A DNA stretch of 11,918 nt from Rhodospirillaceae bacterium (GTDB lineage Bacteria > Pseudomonadota > Alphaproteobacteria > Rhodospirillales > Magnetospirillaceae), in contig DUZC01000044.1 of the NCBI GenBank assembly GCA_013349735.1, forward strand, positions 1 through 11,918, in the 5' to 3' direction. The stretch's first letter is position 1. Each line of letters begins with the position of its first letter. The notes under the pieces are model-generated. The model searched no databases. It had not been told where the DNA came from and saw only the letters and a program-made list of their open reading frames with translations. Made by a program: the position numbers and the translations under genes. Positions 1 through 6,245 of this stretch are shown here, in pieces.

Positions 1-551
1 GCACCCGTTTCGTCACTGTGCGCTTTGGCAATGTCCTGGGGTCAACCGGTTCTGTGGTCCCTCTGTTTCAGCGTCAATTGGCAGCTGGTGGCCCGATAAC
101 CGTTACCCACCCGGAAATGACCCGCTATTTCATGACGATCCGCGAAGCCGTGGAACTGGTTCTTCAGGCTTCCGCCCTGGGTTTTAATCATCCCGACCGC
201 TATCAGGGCAGGATCTTCGTTCTTGATATGGGAGACCCGGTAAAGATTGTCGGACTGGCGAGGCAGATGATTCGTCTGGCCGGACTGCGCCCGGATCAAG
301 ACATAAAAATCAATTTTACGGGTCTCCGGCCGGGAGAGAAGCTTTTCGAAGAATTATTTCACGGCGCCGAAGCCCCGGTACCGACGGAATTGGACGGCAT
401 TCTTCTGGCAACGGTCCGAGCCGGTGATTACGCCGATATTGCGCGCAAACTGGAAGCGCTGGGCTTAGCCTGCCGGTGTCTGGACGAAAAGGCGGTTCTG
501 ACCTCTATTCAGGGTTTGGTTCCCGAGCTGCAGGCAAGCTTTCAGCCATAG
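1..551 (+). CDS. CapD/FlaA1-type NDP-sugar epimerase/dehydratase, 3' part only
   Basis: This is the C-terminal end of a nucleoside-diphosphate-sugar epimerase/4,6-dehydratase of the extended SDR family, an enzyme class that prepares sugars for surface polysaccharide or glycan synthesis. The reading frame is already open at base 3 and reads TRFVTVRFGNVLGSTGSVVP, a block that in CapD/FlaA1/WbpM proteins follows the catalytic Tyr-x-x-x-Lys. The GTG at 18 is an internal valine, not a start. Further family marks are HPEMTRYFMTI (sugar-binding region) and the near-C-terminal GLRPGEKLFEEL. The stop is TAG at 549-551. The NAD-binding Rossmann N-terminus, and the membrane domain that the long CapD forms carry, lie outside the window, so full length and substrate cannot be judged. 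The next gene, purH, is unrelated in function and begins 75 bp later. Family assignment is firm; the exact reaction is not. Confidence 0.9.
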   Translation, partial: TRFVTVRFGNVLGSTGSVVPLFQRQLAAGGPITVTHPEMTRYFMTIREAVELVLQASALGFNHPDRYQGRIFVLDMGDPVKIVGLARQMIRLAGLRPDQDIKINFTGLRPGEKLFEELFHGAEAPVPTELDGILLATVRAGDYADIARKLEALGLACRCLDEKAVLTSIQGLVPELQASFQP

Positions 552-626
552 GAAACCCCTGCACCGCCGGCCAATCGCATGCTATAGACTGCCCCGTTTT
601 TCGATTGATCCCAAGGATGAAGTCCC

Positions 627-2204
627 ATGTCCGAACCTGTCATTCGCCGCGCCCTGATTTCCGTTTCCGACAAAAGCGGTTTGCTGGATTTTGCCAGCTT
701 CCTGGTTGGCCGCGGCGTTGAATTGCTGTCCACGGGCGGCTCTGCCAAGGCCTTAAGGGACGGTGGACTCCCTGTAAAGGAAGTGGCCGATCATACCGGT
801 TTTCCGGAAATGTTGGACGGTCGGGTCAAAACCCTTCATCCGACCATACATGGTGGCATTCTTGGTATTCGCGACAATACCGACCATCAGAATGCCATGG
901 CACGCCACGGCATTGCGCCCATTGATTTGGTCGTGGTCAATCTTTACCCCTTTGAAGAAACGGTGGCCAAAGGGGCTGCTTTCGACGATTGCGTCGAAAA
1001 TATTGATATCGGCGGTCCGGCGCTGATCCGTGGGGCCGCTAAAAACCATCAGGATGTGGCGGTGGTGGTCGACCCCCAGGATTATCTGCGGATAAAAGAA
1101 GCCATGACCGACGGCAACGGCGCCACCAGTCTGGCGTTGCGCAAAGAACTGGCCGCCATCGCTTACGCACGGACCGGCGCCTATGATGCCGCGATCTCAG
1201 GCTGGATGGCCGGGCAGCTGGGTCAGGTGTTTCCCCGCCGAATCGCCGTTGGTGCCGAGATCAAGCAGGCCTTGCGCTATGGCGAAAACCCTCATCAACA
1301 GGCCGCACTTTATCTTTCCGGCGAGTCGCGGCCTGGCGTGGCGACCGCCCGTCAGCTGCAGGGAAAAGAGCTGTCCTATAATAATATCAATGATACGGAT
1401 GCGGCTTTTGAGCTGGCTGCGGAATTTGAACAACCGGCAGTCGCGATCATCAAACATGCCAACCCCTGTGGGGTCGCCCTTGGTCAGGATCTCACCGAAG
1501 CCTATCTTAAAGCGCTGGCCGCCGATCCGGTCAGCGCTTTTGGGGGAATTGTCGCCGTGAATCGGCCATTGACCCGGAACACCGCCGAAGAAATTGCCAA
1601 ATTATTTACCGAGGTGGTGATTGCCCCTGATGCCGATGCCGAGGCCATTGCCGTTTTCGCCGCAAAAAAGAACCTTCGTCTTTTGCTGACGGATGGATTG
1701 CCGGACCCCAACGGGCCAGGAATGACCCTAAAGAGCATTGCCGCAGGTTATCTGCTGCAAAACCGGGATATTGGACGGATCCGTGCCGCCGATCTCAAAG
1801 TTGTGACGAAGCGCCAGCCGACGCCCGAAGAGATAGCCGATTTGCTGTTCGCCTTCCGGATCTGCAAGCATGTTAAATCCAATGCCATTGTTTATGCAAA
1901 AAACGCCGTGACCGTTGGTATCGGCGCCGGACAAATGAGCCGGGTCGACAGCTGTCGTATCGCCGCCTGGAAATCCAAAGAGGCGGCGGATGCCGCCAAA
2001 CTTGCCCATCCAGGCACGGTGGGTTCAGTGGTCGCCTCGGATGCCTTTTTTCCCTTTGCCGATGGCCTGCTGGCCGCTGCACAAGCGGGCGCGACGGCGG
2101 TTATTCAGCCGGGGGGATCAATGCGGGACGCCGAAGTGATCGCCGCGGCGGATGCAGAAGGTCTGGCCATGGTCTTTACCGGCATGCGCCATTTCCGCCA
2201 TTAG
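627..2204 (+). CDS. purH: Bifunctional AICAR formyltransferase / IMP cyclohydrolase PurH
   Basis: PurH catalyses the last two steps of de novo purine synthesis: it formylates AICAR with 10-formyl-THF to give FAICAR, then closes the ring to IMP. It is a cytoplasmic enzyme. The 525-residue length is normal for the family. The N-terminal MGS-like cyclohydrolase domain (about residues 1-150) opens with RRALISVSDKSGL and carries LSTGGSAKAL and GRVKTLHPTIHGGIL. The AICAR transformylase domain follows and contains the catalytic Lys-His in IIKHANPCGVALG (Lys276, His277), then the SDAFFPFADG region and the usual C-terminus ending MRHFRH. The start ATG at 627 follows a purine-rich ribosome site (AAGGATGAAG). 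A TATAGA at 583-588 could be a -10 box, but no good -35 accompanies it. No ZTP-type riboswitch signature is visible in the 75-bp leader. Nothing looks truncated or altered. Confidence 0.98.
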   Translation: MSEPVIRRALISVSDKSGLLDFASFLVGRGVELLSTGGSAKALRDGGLPVKEVADHTGFPEMLDGRVKTLHPTIHGGILGIRDNTDHQNAMARHGIAPIDLVVVNLYPFEETVAKGAAFDDCVENIDIGGPALIRGAAKNHQDVAVVVDPQDYLRIKEAMTDGNGATSLALRKELAAIAYARTGAYDAAISGWMAGQLGQVFPRRIAVGAEIKQALRYGENPHQQAALYLSGESRPGVATARQLQGKELSYNNINDTDAAFELAAEFEQPAVAIIKHANPCGVALGQDLTEAYLKALAADPVSAFGGIVAVNRPLTRNTAEEIAKLFTEVVIAPDADAEAIAVFAAKKNLRLLLTDGLPDPNGPGMTLKSIAAGYLLQNRDIGRIRAADLKVVTKRQPTPEEIADLLFAFRICKHVKSNAIVYAKNAVTVGIGAGQMSRVDSCRIAAWKSKEAADAAKLAHPGTVGSVVASDAFFPFADGLLAAAQAGATAVIQPGGSMRDAEVIAAADAEGLAMVFTGMRHFRH

Positions 2205-2215
2205 CCGGACTGTGC

Positions 2216-2236
2216 GGGGCCGCCAAATGAGGCCCC
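2216..2236 (+). terminator. GC hairpin after purH, possible terminator
   Basis: GGGGCC at 2216-2221 is perfectly complementary to GGCCCC at 2231-2236, with a 9-nt loop, starting 11 bases after the purH stop. There is no U-run after the stem, so if it ends transcription it does so weakly or together with Rho. The call rests on position and stem only. Confidence 0.35.
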
Positions 2237-2294
2237 CATATGATCGTTATGTTGCATTGCACAATTAGCATGGCTCTAAATTGAGAGCTGCGCT

Positions 2295-2300
2295 TATAAT
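2295..2300 (+). promoter_or_regulatory. Consensus -10 box (TATAAT) before the 62-residue gene
   Basis: A perfect TATAAT lies 31 nt before the ATG at 2332. At the expected 16-18 bp upstream the sequence (around 2271-2277, TGGCTCT) is not a recognisable -35, so this is a promoter candidate based on one good element and position. It would give a 5' leader of about 25 nt that contains the strong ribosome site. Confidence 0.35.
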
Positions 2301-2331
2301 CCCTGGTTGTTACAACATGGGGAGAGGTGCA

Positions 2332-2520
2332 ATGCGGCGTTTGGATATCAGCAGTGAACCGCTGGAAAAGCTCGTTCGGCTTTGTGATATACTGGATGCG
2401 GAAAGCAACGGTGCTGAGGTCAACCGCGCTGAGGCTCTGACCTTGGCGGAAGAGCTGGCTCAATTCTGCCCGGAAATCGGTTCGACTCTTGGTCGTATTG
2501 CCGAGCGGATGTCCGCCTAA
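2332..2520 (+). CDS. Small conserved-looking protein of unknown function, 62 aa
   Basis: I do not recognise this gene. The frame is also open from a TTG at 2281, but ATG 2332 is the likely start because GGGGAGAGG (2319-2327) sits at correct spacing and a TATAAT lies at 2295-2300. The product, MRRLDISSEPLEKL onward, is short, acidic and predicted almost wholly helical, with two cysteines (Cys12 and Cys38) and no signal peptide or membrane segment. It is therefore probably a soluble cytoplasmic helical protein. The reading frame, ribosome site and codon use look like those of a real gene. It runs tail to tail into the response regulator on the minus strand: the two stop codons share bases 2517-2520. 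A functional link between this pair is possible but unproven. Being a coding gene is well supported; the role is unknown. Confidence 0.75.
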   Translation: MRRLDISSEPLEKLVRLCDILDAESNGAEVNRAEALTLAEELAQFCPEIGSTLGRIAERMSA

Positions 2521-3179
2521 CCTTTCGAAAGCGAGGCCAGGCGGTAGCCTCCTTTTTCGCTTAAAATGGTCGGTGCGCCCTTTGCGTCGAGCTTGCGCCG
2601 CAGACGGTAGACATGGGTTTCCACAGTATGAGTGGAAACCGTTCCGGCATAACCCCAAACTTCGTCAAGCAATTCCTGACGGGGAACCGCGCGGGGCTCG
2701 GCCAAAATCAGGTATTCCAGAATAGCGGCTTCCTTCTCCGTCAGCCTTAGCTCGCAGCCGGAATCATCGGTCATAAGCCGATTTTGCCTTGAAAGCCTGA
2801 ACGTGCCAATTCTTGGCGCCGAAACCTCCTTCTGACTGGACAGCAGATGCGTTTCAATGCGCTCGACCAAATGGGTTAACCGATAGGGCTTGGCCAAGCA
2901 GTCATGAACGCCAAGTGCACCAAAGCTGGTCATATGCGCCAGACTTGTGGCGAGAACGATCAATGGCTTGCCTGGCGCTTTTTCCAACAACTGTTGGCAA
3001 AACCATTCGGCTTCGGGCAGGGTTGCCTCCAGAAGGACGAGATCGACTTGGGCAAAAAATCTTAGGCCGCTTTCGGCTGTCGCGGCCTGGCTGACAATAA
3101 ATCCCCGGGCGACCAATTGCTCAGCAAGCGATCGACGCAGAAGTTCGTCAGCATCGACCACCAGAAGCTGCTGGGACAT
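2517..3179 (-). CDS. OmpR/PhoB-family regulator with non-canonical receiver domain
   Basis: This is a 220-residue DNA-binding regulator with an N-terminal receiver domain (about 1-112) and a C-terminal OmpR/PhoB winged helix (about 125-218). The recognition helix region reads THTVETHVYRLRRKL and the C-terminal hairpin GGYRL. Compared with PhoB, the position of the phosphorylated Asp (in DLVLLDWMLP) is Glu51 (DLVLLEATLP), and the second residue of the Mg-binding acidic pair is Ala10 (LLVVDADE). The conserved switch Thr78 and Lys97 (in AKPY) are kept. Such a receiver is not expected to accept phosphate in the normal way, and Glu at this site can mimic the phosphorylated state, so constitutive or ligand-controlled action is inferred. 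No histidine kinase gene is adjacent. The start ATG at 3177-3179 has a GGAG about 11-14 nt upstream. It is divergent from ribA and convergent, with overlapping stops, with the 62-residue gene. Targets are unknown. Confidence 0.92.
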   Translation of the reverse strand: MSQQLLVVDADELLRRSLAEQLVARGFIVSQAATAESGLRFFAQVDLVLLEATLPEAEWFCQQLLEKAPGKPLIVLATSLAHMTSFGALGVHDCLAKPYRLTHLVERIETHLLSSQKEVSAPRIGTFRLSRQNRLMTDDSGCELRLTEKEAAILEYLILAEPRAVPRQELLDEVWGYAGTVSTHTVETHVYRLRRKLDAKGAPTILSEKGGYRLASLSKG

Positions 3180-3207
3180 TGTTTGCGCACTCCGTCGTCC
3201 TTTCGCT

Positions 3208-3226
3208 GATCATATCTCGCATGATC
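3208..3226. promoter_or_regulatory. Inverted repeat GATCAT-N7-ATGATC between regulator and ribA
   Basis: GATCAT at 3208-3213 and ATGATC at 3221-3226 form a perfect 6-bp inverted repeat with a 7-bp spacer (19 bp overall). It lies 29 bp upstream of the regulator's start in the 175-bp divergent region shared with ribA. Size and place suit an operator for a dimeric protein. OmpR-family proteins more often bind direct repeats, so autoregulation is only one option. A short repeat of this kind can also occur by chance. Confidence 0.3.
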
Positions 3227-3354
3227 GATGGGCATGCTAAAGGTAAATTCCGTCGCTGTCGCTGTCTGTGGCAGGAAAATCGAGGACCGACCCTTTCTCG
3301 CAACGCAAAAAGCGGTTATCGTGCCGCCCTTCGTCCTCTCCTGGCTGCAGATCC

Positions 3355-4461
3355 ATGTCCAGACCGCTGATTGTCAAACCACTTCCCCTGCCACCGGCAC
3401 CGAACGCATTGGTGGCGGTTGATCGCGCTATCGCTGATCTGCGCCGCGGTGGCCAGGTGGTGATTGACGCGGGTTCCGCTGGCCTGGCGGTGATCATGGC
3501 CGCCGAAGCGGTCACCGTTGACTCTTTGCGCCAGCTGACCGACCGGGCTGGTGTGGAACCCGAATTGTTGGTGACGGCCCGACGGGCGGCCGTGCTAGGC
3601 CTGCCTTTTAAGGATCCGGCCGTTGCCGTTTTAACGGCAGACCAGCCGCTTTCGGTCGAGCAAATGCGCGCCCTGGCAGATCCTTTGGAAACTCAGCCGA
3701 CGGATGGGCCGTGGCGTCTGGGCACGCCTGCGGCCTGGGCTGCCGCCGCGATCGCCTTGGTTAAATTGGCCCGCCTGCTGCCCGCGGCCGTCGCCGCCCC
3801 CCTGCAACAACCCGTTGCAGGATTGTTCGAACTGACTGTCGAGGCCATTCTTGGCTATCCAGGCCAAGCCGCCCATAGCCTAAGAAGGGTCGCTGAGGCG
3901 CGCATTCCTTTGGTCAATGCGGAAAACAGTCGGATCGTCGCATTTCGGCCAGCCGATGGCGGCGTTGAGCATCTGGCGATCATCGTGGGGAAGCCGGATC
4001 GAGATCAGCCGGTTCTGGCGCGTCTGCATTCCGAATGTTTTACCGGCGATTTGCTCGGCAGCCTGCGCTGTGATTGTGGGGATCAGCTGCGGGGGGCCAT
4101 CGCCGCCTTGGCCGCTGCGGGTGGCGGCGTTCTGCTTTATCTGGCGCAAGAGGGTCGTAATATCGGTCTGATCAATAAACTGCGTGCCTATGATCTGCAG
4201 GACCAGGGTTTTGATACTTTGGATGCTAATCAGCAGCTGGGTTTTGATGATGACGAGCGCATTTATTTGCCAGCTGCCCTAATGTTACGGCAATTAGGAA
4301 TAGTCCGGGTTCGGCTGCTGACGAACAATCCTAAAAAGGTCGACGCTCTCGCCCGCCATGGCATCGATGTCAGCGAACGCGTTCCTCACAGCTTTCCCGC
4401 CAATGCCCATAACGAACATTATTTGCGGACCAAGGCCGTCCGCAGCGGCCATCTTTTTTAA
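3355..4461 (+). CDS. ribA: GTP cyclohydrolase II with degenerate DHBP-synthase-like N-terminus
   Basis: RibA opens GTP to give the first riboflavin intermediate, 2,5-diamino-6-ribosylamino-pyrimidinone phosphate, with release of formate and pyrophosphate. The C-terminal half (about 180-368) is a complete GCH-II domain: zinc ligands Cys228, Cys239 and Cys241 in HSECFTGD...RCDCG with E. coli spacing, the QEGRNIGL loop, QQLGFDDDER, LLTNNPKKVDAL and C-terminal NEHYLRTKA. The N-terminal half (about 18-175) has the outline of DHBP synthase (AIADLRRGGQVVIDAG, IMAAEAVT, an AIALVKLARLLPAAV stretch) but lacks the acidic DDEDRENEGD substrate motif, so it is probably inactive. Another ribB is therefore expected elsewhere. 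ATG 3355 is chosen because family similarity begins there. It has no clear ribosome site. The frame stays open back to a GTG at 3268, but that stretch has no family look. No FMN riboswitch signature is visible upstream. Confidence 0.95.
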   Translation: MSRPLIVKPLPLPPAPNALVAVDRAIADLRRGGQVVIDAGSAGLAVIMAAEAVTVDSLRQLTDRAGVEPELLVTARRAAVLGLPFKDPAVAVLTADQPLSVEQMRALADPLETQPTDGPWRLGTPAAWAAAAIALVKLARLLPAAVAAPLQQPVAGLFELTVEAILGYPGQAAHSLRRVAEARIPLVNAENSRIVAFRPADGGVEHLAIIVGKPDRDQPVLARLHSECFTGDLLGSLRCDCGDQLRGAIAALAAAGGGVLLYLAQEGRNIGLINKLRAYDLQDQGFDTLDANQQLGFDDDERIYLPAALMLRQLGIVRVRLLTNNPKKVDALARHGIDVSERVPHSFPANAHNEHYLRTKAVRSGHLF

Positions 4462-4466
4462 CCACT

Positions 4467-4481
4467 GGGCAGAACCTGCCC
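4467..4481 (+). terminator. Short hairpin after ribA, weak terminator candidate
   Basis: GGGCAG at 4467-4472 pairs perfectly with CTGCCC at 4476-4481 around a 3-nt loop, five bases after the ribA stop. No U-run follows, so it is a doubtful terminator. It could instead be a small operator upstream of the sigma-54 promoter at 4544. Confidence 0.3.
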
Positions 4482-4543
4482 GGCAAAGAACGCGAACTTG
4501 GGCACGGCGATATTTTATCTAATTGATTTTACACGGTTTTAAA

Positions 4544-4560
4544 TTGGCACGCTGTTTGCG
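4544..4560 (+). promoter_or_regulatory. Sigma-54 (RpoN) promoter for the orphan gene at 4602
   Basis: TTGGCACGCTGTTTGCG matches the RpoN consensus TGGCACG-N4-TTGC at every defined position. The -24 GG is at 4546-4547, the -12 GC at 4558-4559, and exactly 10 bases separate them. The predicted transcript start is near 4571, giving a leader of about 31 nt to the ATG at 4602. Transcription from such a promoter needs an AAA+ enhancer-binding activator. Its site is not identified, although a perfect palindrome GAACGCGTTC lies about 170 bp upstream at 4375-4384. Confidence 0.8.
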
Positions 4561-4601
4561 CTAAGACTCTCTGTTAAGCAATTCTGGCGCAGGTAGACTC
4601 C

Positions 4602-5591
4602 ATGGCCGTCGATTCCATCGGGCTTTCCCCTAATCCGGTTGATACCGAAGCGACAAGTTCGCCGGGCCGGCTTTCCGCCTTCAATCAACCGGATGGGCCT
4701 GGTTTTTCCGACCTCCTGGATATCATAAATCCGTTACAACATATTCCTTTGGTCAATATCGCCTATCAGGCGATAACCGGCGACAAGGAAGGTGGCGTCG
4801 CCGAATTCGTTGGCGGTGCTTTATGGGGTGGGATGATTGGAATCGCTGGCGCCGTCATCAATATGGCCGTCGAAGACCAAACCGGTCAATCAATCGGCGA
4901 TAATATTGCCGCCCTGTTTGACAACAGCCAGCCCGAGAGCGGGACGCAACTGGCAACGGACGTCCCGGCCCCAACGTCGGCTGCCGATAGCGTGGCGGCC
5001 GATCGCGTTCCCGAGGCTATCGCGTCGTCCGATACCGTGACGGATTCGTCCCCAGCGCCAACAGCCGCCGCCTTAGCCATCAACACGCCAACCAACCAAT
5101 CGTCCGAAACCGCGCTGCCAGCCAGTAGCCAAGCCGTCGTGGCTGGAGAATATCTTGTATTCGGCGGCACACCGTCCCGTTCTCCTCTATCCTTATTGCC
5201 AGCGGCTTCAGCCACCCCGTCCCCCAAACCCAAGGATGAGCCTGCAGCCAAGCCAGCCCCGCTGTCGAATCCCGACTTTTTGGTGTTCGGGGAATCTGGC
5301 CGCCCTGCAAGTCAACTTCCTGAACAAATTGCCAAAGAAGACAGCGCAATCCGTTACCGCCCCTTGCCACCCCGCACCGGGCCAGCCGAACCCAAAACGA
5401 CATTGCCAATGCCAACCACCGGTCCTGCCGCTGTTCCTGGCTATGCCCGGGCCGCCTCAGCGACCCGCAATGGATTGCCCGACGGGGCCGTCAAAGGCGC
5501 TGATTTTGTCGGGGCTTTCACCCTTGGCCTCGATAAATATCAAAAGGCAGCCAAACTCGGGGACGGAAAAATCGTCACTGAAGAGCAATGA
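4602..5591 (+). CDS. Orphan 329-aa protein, conserved N-terminal block and P/A/S/T-rich body
   Basis: I cannot name this protein. There is no signal peptide at the N-terminus. Residues 34-61 form a dense motif block, GFSDLLDIINPLQHIPLVN followed by AYQAITGD. Residues 66-91 are a Gly/Ala-rich hydrophobic stretch (VGGALWGGMIGIAGAVINMAVE) that could be an amphipathic or membrane-associated helix of glycine-zipper type. Residues about 107-290 are rich in Pro, Ala, Ser and Thr and probably disordered. Within them a short box is repeated: EYLVFGG at 183-189 and DFLVFGE at 225-231. A more ordered C-terminal tail, DFVGAFTLGLDKYQKAAK, lies at 301-318. The start ATG 4602 follows a weak purine site (GCAGGT). 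A sigma-54 promoter 42 bp upstream suggests flagellar, nitrogen, envelope or stress control. Layout (two ordered ends joined by a flexible linker) suggests a scaffold or adaptor, which is inference only. Confidence 0.85.
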   Translation: MAVDSIGLSPNPVDTEATSSPGRLSAFNQPDGPGFSDLLDIINPLQHIPLVNIAYQAITGDKEGGVAEFVGGALWGGMIGIAGAVINMAVEDQTGQSIGDNIAALFDNSQPESGTQLATDVPAPTSAADSVAADRVPEAIASSDTVTDSSPAPTAAALAINTPTNQSSETALPASSQAVVAGEYLVFGGTPSRSPLSLLPAASATPSPKPKDEPAAKPAPLSNPDFLVFGESGRPASQLPEQIAKEDSAIRYRPLPPRTGPAEPKTTLPMPTTGPAAVPGYARAASATRNGLPDGAVKGADFVGAFTLGLDKYQKAAKLGDGKIVTEEQ

Positions 5592-5683
5592 AAGGACTGG
5601 GAAAGCATAAGTTCTTTGCCTATTATCGCGGCTTTCTCGACCTTTGTAGAATTTTTAACCTGACTGTGTCTTCCAAAAGGAAG

Positions 5684-5740
5684 CGGCCCCCCTTGCAGTT
5701 TTGGCCGAAAGGGGAAAGAAAAAATCGGCCAATTTAGGGG
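5684..5740 (+). promoter_or_regulatory. Leader with competing stems before the pagL-like gene
   Basis: TTGGCCGA at 5701-5708 is perfectly complementary to TCGGCCAA at 5725-5732 (8 bp, 16-nt loop). The same GGCCG (5703-5707) can instead pair with CGGCC at 5684-5688. The adjacent C-run with TT (5689-5694) can pair with AAGGGG at 5709-5714, or through CCCCT with the ribosome site AGGGG at 5736-5740. These pairings exclude one another and one would hide the ribosome site, as in a translational switch. The 8-bp repeat could also simply be a protein operator. No known riboswitch is recognised. Confidence 0.4.
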
Positions 5741-5747
5741 AAAAGCT

Positions 5748-6245
5748 ATGCGACAGACCAACGCCGCGCTTTTGGTACTCGGCTTTTTTTTGAGCTGTAT
5801 CGCTCCGGCATGGGCCGACGATCCGGATTATCTTTGGATTGGTGCCGGTAGCTGGGAGACACTGCGCAGCAATTATCGCAAGCCTGAAATCGACCTGGCT
5901 TATCATTCGGATGCGCAATTCCTGATTTTCAAGCCCCATATCGGTCTTTTGGCCGCCCAGGACGGCGATTATTTTGGCTATGTCGGTGTCCTGACAGATA
6001 TCGACCTTACTGACCAGCTTGTTGCCACGTTAACCGCCGCTATTGGTGGCTATGGCGGCCATGGATTTAACCTGGGATCACAGTTCGAGTTCCGTACCGG
6101 GGGTGAGCTTGCCTGGCGATTTGCCGATCAGTCACGCCTGGGCCTAGGCTTTTATCATTTGTCCAATGCCGGCATAAATAGCCATAATGGCGGCTCAGAA
6201 TCCCTTTTGCTGTCTTATTCTCTGCCTCTGAACAAACTGTTTTAA
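5748..6245 (+). CDS. pagL: PagL-type lipid A 3-O-deacylase (acyloxyacyl hydrolase family)
   Basis: PagL enzymes sit in the outer membrane as 8-stranded barrels and remove the 3-position acyl chain of lipid A, changing permeability and host recognition of LPS. The product has a signal peptide with cleavage likely after Ala23 (PAWA, then DD), then a short barrel of about 142 residues with alternating strands and a C-terminal Phe, as is usual for outer-membrane barrels. The family signature YHLSNAG is present. Catalytic His137, Ser139 and Glu151 keep exactly the His+2 and His+14 spacing of the Pseudomonas enzyme (His126, Ser128, Glu140), and Asn140 follows the Ser. AGGGGA at 5736-5741 gives a good ribosome site for ATG 5748. 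Expression may be controlled by the structured leader. The stop shares bases 6242-6245 with that of yggS. Sequence of this family is generally variable, so the triad spacing is the main support. Confidence 0.85.
   Translation: MRQTNAALLVLGFFLSCIAPAWADDPDYLWIGAGSWETLRSNYRKPEIDLAYHSDAQFLIFKPHIGLLAAQDGDYFGYVGVLTDIDLTDQLVATLTAAIGGYGGHGFNLGSQFEFRTGGELAWRFADQSRLGLGFYHLSNAGINSHNGGSESLLLSYSLPLNKLF

Noticed and set aside
552..626. ZTP riboswitch before purH
   Set aside because: The 75-bp leader has a CCGCCGGCC word but not the two conserved halves of the motif.
2176..2658. 160-residue minus-strand frame across the 62-residue gene
   Set aside because: It runs through a promoter-like region and the end of the regulator, and has no recognisable protein features.
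3268..3354. GTG start extending ribA by 29 residues
   Set aside because: The added residues are Ser/Arg/Lys-rich with no family similarity and no ribosome site; alignment with RibA begins at ATG 3355.
3180..3354. FMN riboswitch before ribA
   Set aside because: None of the conserved RFN-element segments is visible in this 175-bp stretch.
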